Source: a virus
DNA: 26,369 nt
Strand: one strand, 5' to 3'
Virus record (IMG/VR): IMGVR_UViG_3300025009_000346
Span: 1 to 26,369 of that record
Below the pieces are notes generated by a model, which worked only from the letters and a program-made list of their open reading frames with translations, ran no database searches and was not told the DNA's origin. This document shows, piece by piece, positions 7,386-14,988 of the stretch. A program made the position numbers and the translations under genes. How positions within the stretch are numbered: the stretch's first letter is position 1; the number at the start of each line of letters is the position of its first letter.

Positions 7386-9991
7386 AATATGTTTATGATC
7401 TAGAGGTATTCCCAAATTTTTTTTCTGCTACTTTTGTAAACATCGATAACGATAAAGAACAATTGGTTTTTGTTATTGCCCCAAAGCGCAATGACATTGA
7501 TTCTTTTTGTAAATTTTTAGATCAAGAGATGACATTGGTTGGCTTCAATAATTTGCTGTACGATGGTGCAGTAATGCATTTTATTACATGTGCATATCAA
7601 GAAGATCATAAAGTAAAACCCAAAAATTTACTTCCTCTTGTATTTGATTTTTCATCTAATATTATTAATCGCAATAGTTTCGTGTACGATGAGAATACTC
7701 GCAATCATCAAAAACCAGTAGATGTAAAATATAAGCAAATTGATTTAATGAAATTAATGGCTTTCGATAAATTAGGTGTAAGCCTAAAGCAAATCAGCAT
7801 TAATTTAATGTGGCACAAAGTACAAGATTTGCCTCTTCCATATGATCATTATGTAAAACCAGAAGAATATAATATTGTATTAGACTACAACTTAAATGAT
7901 GTTCTTATTACATTAAAATTATACAATTCTTTAACATCTCAGCTAGAATTGAGGGAAAGTTTAAGTGAAGAATATGAAGTAGATTTAATGTCTGCCAGCG
8001 ATAGTAAAATGGCAGATATTATTCTTGAAAATATTTACTGTAAAGAAATCGGTGTACAGCCGAAAGAAGTTAGAAATCTCAAAACCGAAAGAGATAGTGT
8101 TCGCATTGCAGATTGTTTGGGTAAAAATATTGAATTTAAAACAAATATTCTTAATCGAATTAAACGAGAAATTGAAGAAAAGATTGTTCATAAAGAGGAT
8201 AATTTTAAATATGGGAAAACCATAAAGTTTGCCAATGTAACTTATGAATTGGGTGTAGGTGGCTTGCACAGTGTAGATCAACCTGCCATTTTTAAAGCAG
8301 ATGAAAATATGCGTATAGTCGATAAGGATGTAGCTTCTTACTACCCATCTATCATGATTGTAAACAATCTTTATCCTGAACATCTCAGCCCAAAATTTGT
8401 AGATATTCTAAAGCGTATTACAAAAGAAAGACTAAAAGCTAAAAAATCAGGCAATAGAATTAAAGCTGACAGCCTCAAGATAGTTGTGAATTCCATTTTC
8501 GGAAAGTTAGGAAGTGATGTATACTGGCTTTATGATCCAAAGCAACTATTATCAGTTACAGTAAGTGGGCAATTGTACTTACTCATGCTCATTGAATCTC
8601 TTGTGCTAGAAGGGATTGAAGTTCTTTCAGCAAATACAGATGGAATCGTAACTCGTATTCCCAAGCATTTAGAAAATAAATGTGATGAAATTTGTAAATG
8701 GTGGCAAAACAAAACTGGATTTGTATTGGAAGATACTGAATATGTAGAATATTATCGAACAGATGTAAATAATTACTTAGTAATTAAGCCCGATAGGAAA
8801 ACAAAAGAAAAAGGTCGTTATCTAAAAAATATCGATTTAAAGAAAGCATACCGTCACCCCATTGTGCCAAAAGCACTTTATAATTATTTTGTAAATAAAA
8901 TTTCCATAGAAGAAACATTGCACTCTTCAACTGACATTTTTGAATTTTGCATATCTCAAAAAGTTGGAAAAGATTTTATATTGGAATATCACGCCAACGA
9001 TGGAATCACGAAATTACAGAAAAACAATAGATTTTATATTTCAAATGATGGCGGTAAACTAATTAAAAAGCGCATAGACAGCGATAAACAAATAGGGTTA
9101 TATGTAGGAGAAAATGTAACTATTTTGAATGATTATGAGGATTCTATTCTCATAGACACGCGTAATATAAATTATGAATTTTACATAAACGAAGTAAATA
9201 AATATATTTTAGAAGTAGAGAAGAACGAAGGAATAGAACCATTTTGTTTTGAAGATGAACCAGAAGGTTATATTTCACCTGAACATTTAGCTGAAAAAGA
9301 ACGAGAAGTGGTAATTAATTTCCTGAAAGGTATTAAGGGAATACCAGATAAACTAATAAATGATCTTACCTATATAAATAAACACTTCATAAACAATAAA
9401 GACTTTTTAGAGTTGCTAGTATATTGTGAAGATAATTCTTTAATGTCGTCTAGATTTCATGATCTTATTCTACTAGGATATTTTCACGAGTTTGGTAGTT
9501 CTAAGAAACAAATGAAAATATATGAAGAATTTAAAAAAGGAAAAAATAGATATACTAGAACATTATCCGAAAAATCAAAAGTGAAAAGATTAGAGGAACT
9601 GAGACTTTTATTTGACTTCACCTCAGATGATGAATATTCTATTCTGGAAAAAATTAAAAATGAAGTTAGTGTTACAGGGAATATTCGATCTGTCTGCAAT
9701 GTAGATAAGAGATATGCATATGTGCAGGACATTGATACTAAATATACTCCAAAAATTACTGTTTATCCGTTATCAACCGGCAAACAGCAAGTTCTAAAAG
9801 TATTCAAAAAAGTATTCAACGCTCATCCGTTTGCAATTGGAGATATCCTTTTATGCAAAGAATTCAAGAAAAGAAATTCTATGCGAAAAAACGATGCTGG
9901 CGAATGGGAAGAAGTTCCTGACAAATTTGATTGGTATTTAGAATCCTATTATGTTACAAAAGAAACGGACGAATTCATAGTACCATCTTAA
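7379..9991 (+). CDS. Family B DNA polymerase with 3'-5' exonuclease
   Basis: About 870 residues. Exonuclease motifs: YDLEV (Asp7, Glu9), GFNNLLYDG (about 55-63) and YNLNDVLIT (Tyr170, Asp174). Polymerase motifs: A, DVASYYPSIM (about 317-326); B, KIVVNSIFGKLG (about 367-378); C, ANTDG (about 418-422), with a single T-D-G in place of the common D-T-D. This is the replicative phage polymerase type that copies DNA and proofreads. After the thumb a long C-terminal extension follows, ending in a possible OB-like segment (YAYVQDIDTKYTPKITVYPL onward). I prefer ATG 7379 over TTG 7373 because AAAGG at 7367-7371 is 7 bases from the ATG but abuts the TTG. It overlaps recJ and precedes the RecD2-like helicase. 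Confidence 0.9.
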   Translation: MLKYVYDLEVFPNFFSATFVNIDNDKEQLVFVIAPKRNDIDSFCKFLDQEMTLVGFNNLLYDGAVMHFITCAYQEDHKVKPKNLLPLVFDFSSNIINRNSFVYDENTRNHQKPVDVKYKQIDLMKLMAFDKLGVSLKQISINLMWHKVQDLPLPYDHYVKPEEYNIVLDYNLNDVLITLKLYNSLTSQLELRESLSEEYEVDLMSASDSKMADIILENIYCKEIGVQPKEVRNLKTERDSVRIADCLGKNIEFKTNILNRIKREIEEKIVHKEDNFKYGKTIKFANVTYELGVGGLHSVDQPAIFKADENMRIVDKDVASYYPSIMIVNNLYPEHLSPKFVDILKRITKERLKAKKSGNRIKADSLKIVVNSIFGKLGSDVYWLYDPKQLLSVTVSGQLYLLMLIESLVLEGIEVLSANTDGIVTRIPKHLENKCDEICKWWQNKTGFVLEDTEYVEYYRTDVNNYLVIKPDRKTKEKGRYLKNIDLKKAYRHPIVPKALYNYFVNKISIEETLHSSTDIFEFCISQKVGKDFILEYHANDGITKLQKNNRFYISNDGGKLIKKRIDSDKQIGLYVGENVTILNDYEDSILIDTRNINYEFYINEVNKYILEVEKNEGIEPFCFEDEPEGYISPEHLAEKEREVVINFLKGIKGIPDKLINDLTYINKHFINNKDFLELLVYCEDNSLMSSRFHDLILLGYFHEFGSSKKQMKIYEEFKKGKNRYTRTLSEKSKVKRLEELRLLFDFTSDDEYSILEKIKNEVSVTGNIRSVCNVDKRYAYVQDIDTKYTPKITVYPLSTGKQQVLKVFKKVFNAHPFAIGDILLCKEFKKRNSMRKNDAGEWEEVPDKFDWYLESYYVTKETDEFIVPS

Positions 9992-9994
9992 CCA

Positions 9995-10023
9995 TTGACA
10001 CTATTCTAAAAATGTGATAAATT
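9995..10023 (+). promoter_or_regulatory. Sigma-70/sigma-A-like promoter for the RecD2-like helicase gene
   Basis: A perfect -35 hexamer TTGACA at 9995-10000, a 17-base spacer and a TAAATT -10-like hexamer (4 of 6 consensus). It lies between the polymerase stop (9991) and the helicase start (10094). The 5' leader would be about 65 bases. Quality is good for the -35, moderate for the -10. Confidence 0.5.
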
Positions 10024-10093
10024 TAAACCTATATAAATAAATAAAAGAAACGCGTATAGCACAATATTTAAATATAAATAAGGGATAATTGAA

Positions 10094-12352
10094 GTGACAG
10101 ATACCAATTTAAATGAAGGAACTCCTCTCGGAACAATTCTAGAATTTACAGGAACACCTACCTATGAAAAATATTTTTCTCAAGATTCATCCTGGGGTGC
10201 TTATGTAGTTAATACAGAAATAAATTTACCTCAATCTAAGATGTTTAGTCAGTACGACTTTCTAACCGACCAAACAATTACAATTGGATATCAAATCAAC
10301 CTAACTGGCAAAATGCAACAGTTAATTACAGGACTCCCATATACATTCAAAGCAAAACTAGATCATAATAAAAAATATGGATATTCTTACACTCCTATTT
10401 CTATTAGCCAAACTACACCTAAAACATTTGATGAACAAAGAAAATTCCTAGAAACCATCGTTACCCCACTTCAAGCAGATGCTTTACTTTCTGTTTATCC
10501 TAATATTGTAGAAGATACCATTGCTGGAAAAGAAATTGATTTGAATTTAACCAAAGGTATCAAAGAATTTACATGGGGTAAAATTCGAGAGAAAATTATC
10601 TCAAATTATGCCATTGCTGACATTCTAACTTTACTAAGCCCGTTGGGAATTTCTTTTTCTAAAATTCATGCTTTGGTAGGATTTGAGTCAAATGCAGAAT
10701 TGCTAAAGCAAACGCTATTAGATGATCCTTATATTATTACTCAGATTGATGGGATTTCTTTCAAGGGCGCAGATTCCATTGCACTTAAATTGAATCCTTC
10801 ACTTAAAGTTTCCAATAAAAGAGTTGTTTCATTTATAAAGAATTATCTCAGAGAAGTGGGTGATAATGATGGTCACACATGGGTAACTGTCAACGAACTT
10901 CAATTAGCAATTAAAGAGAATTTAATTGAGTGTGAAGATTTACTAGATAGCGTATTGAAAGAGGATGCGGAAAAAGAAGATAATGATTTTAGTAAACTAT
11001 TGCACGTAGAAGAAGATAAGATTGGATTAAAATATTATTGGTGGGTAGAGCAAGAGATTTGGAGAATGGTGGGTGAGATTGTTGATAGTGAACCTCTTGA
11101 TATTTCTCAAGAGGAGATAGATAATGGAATCTATAATGCTGAACAAGATCAAGGATTTAATTTTACTGAAGAACAAAAAGAATTATTAATAAGTGCCACT
11201 AAAAACAACTTCGTAATTATTACTGGAAAGGCAGGTGTAGGTAAAACAACACTATTACGAGGGTTACTAAACATTTATAAGAGCTATTCCATCGGAGCAT
11301 GTGCTTTATCGGCCAAAGCAAGTAAAAGGATTACCGAACTAACTGGTTTTGATGCTAAAACAATGCATAGAACTTTAGGTGCTGATGGAAGAGGTTTTGA
11401 ATTCAATTCATATAATAAATTATTTTATAATATTGTTGTATTAGATGAAGGTTCAATGGTAAACAACTATTTATACTATAGTTTATTAAGTGCCATTGAC
11501 ACGACTAAAACTAAATTTATTATTTCAGGAGATAGCGCCCAATTACCTCCTCTTGGGGCAGGAAATGCTTTTTCCGATCTTCTAGAAAAAGAAAATTTAC
11601 CATCATTAAAATTAACTAAGATTTTAAGACAGTCAGAGAACAGTGGAATCATTGTTGATTGTAACAAAATTAGAGACGGTATCAATCCGATAAAAAACTT
11701 TACTTTGAAAGAAGTTCACGGAGTAAATGAAGATATGTATTATATGTTCCGTGATAATAAAGAAGATTTGAATAGAATTGCAATAAATACTTATCTAAAA
11801 ACAATTCAAACTGTAGGAATAGATAATTGTTACATTCTAACAACTCGCAGAGAAGGTGCATTAAATAGTAGTCTAGAAATTAGTAAAAAAATACAAGAAA
11901 TACTAATCCCAGGTAGTGACGTTCCATCTATTCAATATGGAGAAAGTAGAATATTTAAATTAGGGGCAAAAGTAATTCACATTATTAATGACTATGACAC
12001 CATGACATTTAATGGTGATATGGGAACAATAAAAAAAATAAGCAAAGATACTGATGGTGAATATTTGGAGGTAGAATATCCTGAAAAAATTACTAAATAT
12101 TATAAACCAGATTTAAAGAAATTGGAATTGGCTTACGGATTGTCTGTACATAAATTTCAAGGGAGCGAGGCCAAAGTAATCATTGGAATTCTTGATAATG
12201 CTGGATATATGCTTCTTGATCGAACGATGCTATACACAATGTTGACTAGAGGTAAAGAAAAGGTTCTTTTGTTGGCTGAACCATATGCTTATAAAAAAGC
12301 GGTCAGTGAGGATAAGGGAAACAATAGGCAAACTTGGATGAAATTTTTGTGA
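10094..12352 (+). CDS. RecD2-like SF1B DNA helicase
   Basis: A 752-residue protein. The N-terminal part (about 1-115) resembles the OB-like region of RecD2, followed by a helical hairpin region (about 175-235, DGISFKGADSIA). The helicase core follows: Walker A GKAGVGKTT (378-386); Walker B VVLDEGSM (448-455, with Gly where DEAS or DEVS is usual); motif III SGDSAQLPPLGAGNAF (about 478-493); and near the end AYGLSVHKFQGSEAK (about 680-694) and YTMLTRGKEK. RecD2 enzymes unwind DNA 5' to 3' in repair and recombination; a phage copy may restart or process forks. The start is GTG at 10094, with AGGG 9 bases upstream, no in-frame ATG nearby and an in-frame stop at 10079. Confidence 0.87.
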   Translation: MTDTNLNEGTPLGTILEFTGTPTYEKYFSQDSSWGAYVVNTEINLPQSKMFSQYDFLTDQTITIGYQINLTGKMQQLITGLPYTFKAKLDHNKKYGYSYTPISISQTTPKTFDEQRKFLETIVTPLQADALLSVYPNIVEDTIAGKEIDLNLTKGIKEFTWGKIREKIISNYAIADILTLLSPLGISFSKIHALVGFESNAELLKQTLLDDPYIITQIDGISFKGADSIALKLNPSLKVSNKRVVSFIKNYLREVGDNDGHTWVTVNELQLAIKENLIECEDLLDSVLKEDAEKEDNDFSKLLHVEEDKIGLKYYWWVEQEIWRMVGEIVDSEPLDISQEEIDNGIYNAEQDQGFNFTEEQKELLISATKNNFVIITGKAGVGKTTLLRGLLNIYKSYSIGACALSAKASKRITELTGFDAKTMHRTLGADGRGFEFNSYNKLFYNIVVLDEGSMVNNYLYYSLLSAIDTTKTKFIISGDSAQLPPLGAGNAFSDLLEKENLPSLKLTKILRQSENSGIIVDCNKIRDGINPIKNFTLKEVHGVNEDMYYMFRDNKEDLNRIAINTYLKTIQTVGIDNCYILTTRREGALNSSLEISKKIQEILIPGSDVPSIQYGESRIFKLGAKVIHIINDYDTMTFNGDMGTIKKISKDTDGEYLEVEYPEKITKYYKPDLKKLELAYGLSVHKFQGSEAKVIIGILDNAGYMLLDRTMLYTMLTRGKEKVLLLAEPYAYKKAVSEDKGNNRQTWMKFL

Positions 12353-12373
12353 TATAATAATATAGTAATCACA
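12348..12373 (+). promoter_or_regulatory. Inverted repeat TGTGAT/ATCACA around a TATAAT box at the end of recD2
   Basis: TGTGAT (12348-12353) and ATCACA (12368-12373) are exact inverted repeats 14 bases apart, with further T/A pairing outside after one mismatch. The repeat spans the helicase stop codon and encloses a perfect TATAAT (12353-12358). It may be an operator over a promoter or a weak terminator hairpin. No -35 match was found at 16-18 bases. Confidence 0.35.
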
Positions 12374-12381
12374 TAAAAATC

Positions 12382-12415
12382 AAGTTTTATTTAAAAAATA
12401 AAAGCAGAATTTTAT
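12382..12415 (+). promoter_or_regulatory. Recurrent TTTTAT element, doublet
   Basis: AAGTTTTAT at 12382-12390 and GAATTTTAT at 12407-12415, cores 25 bases apart, upstream of the small gene at 12435. Confidence 0.4.
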
Positions 12416-12434
12416 GAACTAAGAAGGAGAAAAA

Positions 12435-12659
12435 ATGGAAGTTATTAATATTACTTTAAGTGTAAATTACGAAGGAGGAAGCGTAGCCGATATTGCAGAA
12501 AGATTATATTTGATTCTTTTGTCAAATAAATCTTTGAAAATTGATAAAGTCTCAGTGAATGGAAAGGGGATTGGCCTACCATTTTACGATGCCTTAAGTC
12601 GTCATGATGAAATCAATCTTGAACTAACCAGCATGGACAAAGTTATTGATAGATTTTAA
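12435..12659 (+). CDS. Small protein of unknown function
   Basis: A 74-residue protein, not recognised. It begins with a strand (INITLSVNYEGG), followed by a helix (VADIAERLYLILLS) and a strand (LKIDKVSVNG), a small alpha/beta pattern. AAGGAG at 12424-12429 supports the start. It is the first gene after the RecD2-like helicase and is preceded by the doubled TTTTAT element. Confidence 0.7.
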   Translation: MEVINITLSVNYEGGSVADIAERLYLILLSNKSLKIDKVSVNGKGIGLPFYDALSRHDEINLELTSMDKVIDRF

Positions 12660-12690
12660 TCAATAAAATGACGTTTCTATAATAAATCTG

Positions 12691-12699
12691 AAATTTTAT
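12691..12699 (+). promoter_or_regulatory. Recurrent AAATTTTAT element
   Basis: A copy directly abutting the AAGGAG ribosome binding site (from 12699) of the gene at 12713. A degenerate partner (TTCTAT) lies about 20 bases upstream. Confidence 0.35.
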
Positions 12700-12712
12700 A
12701 AGGAGCGTATAA

Positions 12713-12985
12713 ATGGCACTTAAAAAAGATTGGGATGAGCTTGAAAAGGGAGATTGGTATTTTATAAACGATGATACATATATTGCTGTTCAATATGGGG
12801 ATGATCGTTTTCTTGAAACATGTGTCTTGCCAATAAATAAAACCACTGGTAGAGCATCTTGGAATTGGAACAATAGCAAGGAGTCTCCAACCCTTCGACC
12901 ATCTATTGCCGTTTATGGAAATGGTAGAAATAATCCACCAACATGGCATGGATATTTAACAGATGGCAAATTGACTATTGCATAA
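12713..12985 (+). CDS. Small protein resembling the DUF6527-type phage family
   Basis: A 90-residue protein. The segment ESPTLRPSIAVYGN (about 57-70) followed by WHGYLTDGKL (78-87) resembles small phage proteins with a P-T-x-x-P-S-I block and a W-H-G/H-x-x-x-x-G ending. From memory these match the DUF6527 group, sometimes mislabelled ammonia monooxygenase. Unlike many relatives, the second half has no cysteines. Function unknown. AAGGAG stands 7 bases before the ATG. The structured element at 13016-13094 begins about 30 bases after its stop. Confidence 0.68.
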   Translation: MALKKDWDELEKGDWYFINDDTYIAVQYGDDRFLETCVLPINKTTGRASWNWNNSKESPTLRPSIAVYGNGRNNPPTWHGYLTDGKLTIA

Positions 12986-13015
12986 TTTCCACTTCTATGA
13001 TATATTAAATTCATC

Positions 13016-13094
13016 TAGTGGTTTCCACTATGAAAGAGGGCGCTTCTAAATTGCCAGTATTGGTGAAGTTACAGGTGTAACAAGAAGCGCCCTC
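13016..13094 (+). ncRNA. Candidate structured RNA: small hairpin plus GC-rich branched stem
   Basis: First hairpin: TAGTGG (13016-13021), TTT loop, CCACTA (13025-13030). It is followed by a perfect 12-bp GC-rich stem, GAGGGCGCTTCT (13036-13047) with its exact complement at 13083-13094. The 35 bases inside can form GCCA-GTAT-TGGT (13053-13064, one G-U pair) and GTTAC-AGGT-GTAAC (13068-13081), giving a three-way junction. No T-run follows on +, so it is not a simple terminator. A possible weak promoter lies upstream (TTGACT 12971-12976, TATGAT 12996-13001, 19-base spacer). I searched by eye for hammerhead, preQ1 and purine riboswitch cores and for tRNA features and found none. It may be a small RNA or a leader element for the gene at 13136. 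Confidence 0.5.
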
Positions 13095-13106
13095 GTTATG
13101 GTAAAT

Positions 13107-13126
13107 AAAAAAAAAAAAAAAAAAAA
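13107..13126 (+). repeat. Homopolymer tract of 20 A
   Basis: Twenty consecutive A residues between the branched stem and the ribosome binding site AAGGA (13125-13129) of the gene at 13136. The exact length could be a sequencing or assembly artefact and could vary by slippage. Confidence 0.85.
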
Positions 13127-13135
13127 GGATTCAAA

Positions 13136-13549
13136 ATGTATACCGATAAACTTAATGATTTTTTCAATGTTGTAGATCAATTAATTGAACTCAACAAACA
13201 AAATAGAAATACTACTGCTAAAAAATATTTAGATGAAATATCATATTTAAAACAGTATTGCACAATTATCGTGGACATAGGAAGGAATGTCGGTAAAACA
13301 ACTTATATAAGATCACGCGCAAAAGAAAATGATTTGATTATCGTTTCGAGCATGTTTTCTATTATTGGTACTAAGTCCCATCAGGAGATTTTATATAATC
13401 AAACTTCTTTTAGAAATAATGGCTATGAAACTATTTATATAGATGAGCCGAAACGGTGTTTTGCGGAATTGAATTTTGATGAATTTTTACAAAGAATTGT
13501 GAATTCAAAACTTGAACAAACAATTATTTGCTTAGGTACATGGAATTAA
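13136..13549 (+). CDS. Small P-loop NTPase-like protein
   Basis: A 137-residue protein with a clear Walker A motif GRNVGKTT (49-56) preceded by the strand TIIVDI, and a Walker B-like YIDEP (101-105). The distance between them and the small size indicate a minimal P-loop NTPase without the usual C-terminal sensor or arginine-finger region. It could be a stand-alone ATPase or the front part of a larger ancestral protein. I do not recognise the family. AAGGA lies 6 bases upstream of ATG 13136 and overlaps the end of the A tract, so tract length could affect translation. Confidence 0.75.
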   Translation: MYTDKLNDFFNVVDQLIELNKQNRNTTAKKYLDEISYLKQYCTIIVDIGRNVGKTTYIRSRAKENDLIIVSSMFSIIGTKSHQEILYNQTSFRNNGYETIYIDEPKRCFAELNFDEFLQRIVNSKLEQTIICLGTWN

Positions 13550-13581
13550 TTAATAAAATATAGTATTTATTAGGAGATACA

Positions 13582-13839
13582 ATGGAACAAAATCTACGAT
13601 TTGCCGCAACATATAGAGATGATATGTGGATAACTATACAATTTATGGAATTAAAAAAGGGAGATTTGTTCTATCTTTTTGAGCCTGATGGAACAAGAGT
13701 TTACGATGAAAATAGCAATTTAGTATTTCGAGCAGAAACAGACGCTTATTATAATAATAATAACATTGGAGCTATCCAATATACAATTCCTCGGCATGAA
13801 TTGAAACTTATTTCACAATCAGCGTGGAGCAATGAGTAA
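13582..13839 (+). CDS. Small phage protein of unknown function
   Basis: An 85-residue protein. The segment ELKKGDLFYLFEPDGTRV followed by FRAETDAY resembles a short beta-rich family in phages, recalled from memory, with no known function. GGAG lies upstream of the ATG. It is followed three bases later by the tiny gene at 13842, suggesting coupled translation. Confidence 0.72.
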   Translation: MEQNLRFAATYRDDMWITIQFMELKKGDLFYLFEPDGTRVYDENSNLVFRAETDAYYNNNNIGAIQYTIPRHELKLISQSAWSNE

Positions 13840-13841
13840 AC

Positions 13842-14009
13842 ATGGAAAAAACAAATCTTGAAAAAACAATGGGATTATTTGATGAATTAGGTATTGATTA
13901 TGGTTTTTTCGAATACGATGACTTCGATGAAATTGACATACAATCTTATCTGGTAGTTTTCATATTTGATAAACATGGTGATTTTATGGAAATCAATAAC
14001 TACGCTTAA
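13842..14009 (+). CDS. Tiny acidic protein (55 aa)
   Basis: ATG at 13842, two bases after the previous stop codon, read for 55 codons to TAA at 14007. The product begins MEKTNLEKTMGLFDELG, has an acidic centre (FFEYDDFDEIDIQ) and ends with VVFIFDKHGDFMEINNYA. The last part resembles the ending of the 50-residue protein at 5116. Its ribosome binding signal (GTGGAG, 13825-13830) lies in the end of the preceding gene. Function unknown. Confidence 0.6.
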   Translation: MEKTNLEKTMGLFDELGIDYGFFEYDDFDEIDIQSYLVVFIFDKHGDFMEINNYA

Positions 14010-14019
14010 ATAAAAAGAT

Positions 14020-14027
14020 AATTTTAT
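14020..14027 (+). promoter_or_regulatory. Recurrent AATTTTAT element
   Basis: A copy of the element directly before GGGAG (14028-14032), the ribosome binding site of the gene at 14039. Confidence 0.35.
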
Positions 14028-14038
14028 GGGAGAATATT

Positions 14039-14269
14039 ATGACTTCTAAAACAGATAAAAAAAGAAGAAAACAACTTTTATTACAACAAAAATTTCCCAA
14101 CGATTGTTTTTGTGATATTGATCATTCTTTCTCAGATGAAGAATTTATAGAAGAAAGATCATGGTATAATGAATTTCCCGTACTCGTGCCTCCCCGTTGG
14201 GAAACTAATAAATATTACAGATGTCCTATTTGTGGAAAAGAATACGCTGATTATGTATTAATAGCATGA
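14039..14269 (+). CDS. Small zinc-ribbon-like protein
   Basis: A 76-residue protein. A basic N-terminus (KTDKKRRKQLLLQQK) precedes C23/C25 (CFC) and the knuckle CPICGKEY (C62, C65), which together could bind one zinc. A nucleic-acid-binding role is plausible from the basic start, but no family is recognised. Its stop overlaps the next start in ATGA (14266-14269), so the two are translationally coupled. Confidence 0.72.
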   Translation: MTSKTDKKRRKQLLLQQKFPNDCFCDIDHSFSDEEFIEERSWYNEFPVLVPPRWETNKYYRCPICGKEYADYVLIA

Positions 14270-14511
14270 ATTTTATGAGTACATTATTAAAAAACAACTC
14301 CAAAAATGCAATAAAGTACTTCATTGTGAATAATGACAATATAGTAGCAGTTATATATGAGCATGAAGAATATGGACGAACAATGGTTATTGAAAAAACA
14401 GTAGATATAAATTGTGCCGTTGAAATATTCGAAAAGAATGGTGATAAGATGATAGATATGGATTTTCTTGAATATATTGCATCCATGCTACCTGTATATA
14501 AACCGAAATAA
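14266..14511 (+). CDS. Small protein of unknown function
   Basis: An 81-residue protein starting in the ATGA overlap with the previous gene. A second in-frame ATG (MNFM) is also possible. Strands (KYFIVNNDNIVAVIYEHEEYG) precede helices (VEIFEKNGDKMIDMDFLEYIASML). No family recognised. Confidence 0.62.
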   Translation: MNFMSTLLKNNSKNAIKYFIVNNDNIVAVIYEHEEYGRTMVIEKTVDINCAVEIFEKNGDKMIDMDFLEYIASMLPVYKPK

Positions 14512-14515
14512 CATT

Positions 14516-14680
14516 ATGGACATATTTGAAGAAAAGCCAAAAGTCAATCCCGCTAAAACTAAAAAACCCAACAAACAAAAAAGTAGTAATCATCGAGATA
14601 ATAAAACAGGCGCACATACTACAATTGGTGGCAGAGGAATTGTAGGAAGAATAAAGGATAAAAATAAAAATGGAAAATAA
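14516..14680 (+). CDS. Tiny basic protein (54 aa)
   Basis: I use ATG 14516, 5 bases after the preceding stop, because an earlier in-frame ATG (14468) lies deep in the upstream gene. The product is strongly basic and low-complexity: a lysine/proline/asparagine-rich first half (PAKTKKPNKQKSSNHR), a glycine-rich middle (IGGRGIVGR) and KDKNKNGK at the end. It is probably disordered and nucleic-acid-binding, but this is inferred from composition only. It overlaps the next gene by 11 bases. Confidence 0.55.
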   Translation: MDIFEEKPKVNPAKTKKPNKQKSSNHRDNKTGAHTTIGGRGIVGRIKDKNKNGK

Positions 14681-14987
14681 AACCTTAGATAAATGCGGAA
14701 ACAACATAGTCTCTGGTTGCTACATTGTATATGGACATAATCTAGGCCGATGTGCAGGGTTGAAATTTGGCAAAGTTTTAAAAGTAGAAGTCAACGAAGA
14801 TATTAATTTCTATTCCGGCAAAATAGAATATTATTACAAAATCTCAGTAATTGGCGTAGACGATGATTGGAACTTTCAAGAACCAAAACTTTCCAAAAAA
14901 GGAATCCTACAATTTCCTGAAAGAATTATCGTGTTGCCATTTGAAATGTTACCTGAATATGCTCAGAATTTATTAAAGGATGTTTAA
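14670..14987 (+). CDS. Small beta-rich phage protein (KOW/SH3-like look)
   Basis: A 105-residue protein. The start region VSGCYIVYGHNLGRCAGLKFGKVLKVEV, cited here as landmarks only (VYGHNLGRCAGL about 20-31), looks like a short SH3/KOW-type barrel, a pattern I have seen in small phage proteins of unknown function. A middle strand pair (YYYKISVIGVDDDW) and the ending IIVLPFEMLPEYAQNLL follow. It overlaps the basic gene upstream, and its stop lies one base before the next ATG. Confidence 0.68.
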   Translation: MENKTLDKCGNNIVSGCYIVYGHNLGRCAGLKFGKVLKVEVNEDINFYSGKIEYYYKISVIGVDDDWNFQEPKLSKKGILQFPERIIVLPFEMLPEYAQNLLKDV

Positions 14988-14988
14988 G

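Noticed and set aside
7985-8383. Antisense reading frame of 132 residues within the polymerase gene
   Set aside because: Shadow of the strongly supported polymerase frame; no ribosome binding site and no coherent protein features.
13036-13094. GC-rich stem as an intrinsic terminator
   Set aside because: No T-run follows on the + strand, and on the - strand the T tract lies before the stem, not after it.
13016-13094. tRNA or hammerhead ribozyme
   Set aside because: No 7-bp acceptor stem with D, anticodon and T arms, and no CUGAUGA core.
14387-14707. Antisense reading frame of 106 residues
   Set aside because: Covers three well-spaced + strand small genes; phenylalanine/serine-rich composition typical of antisense of AT-rich genes.
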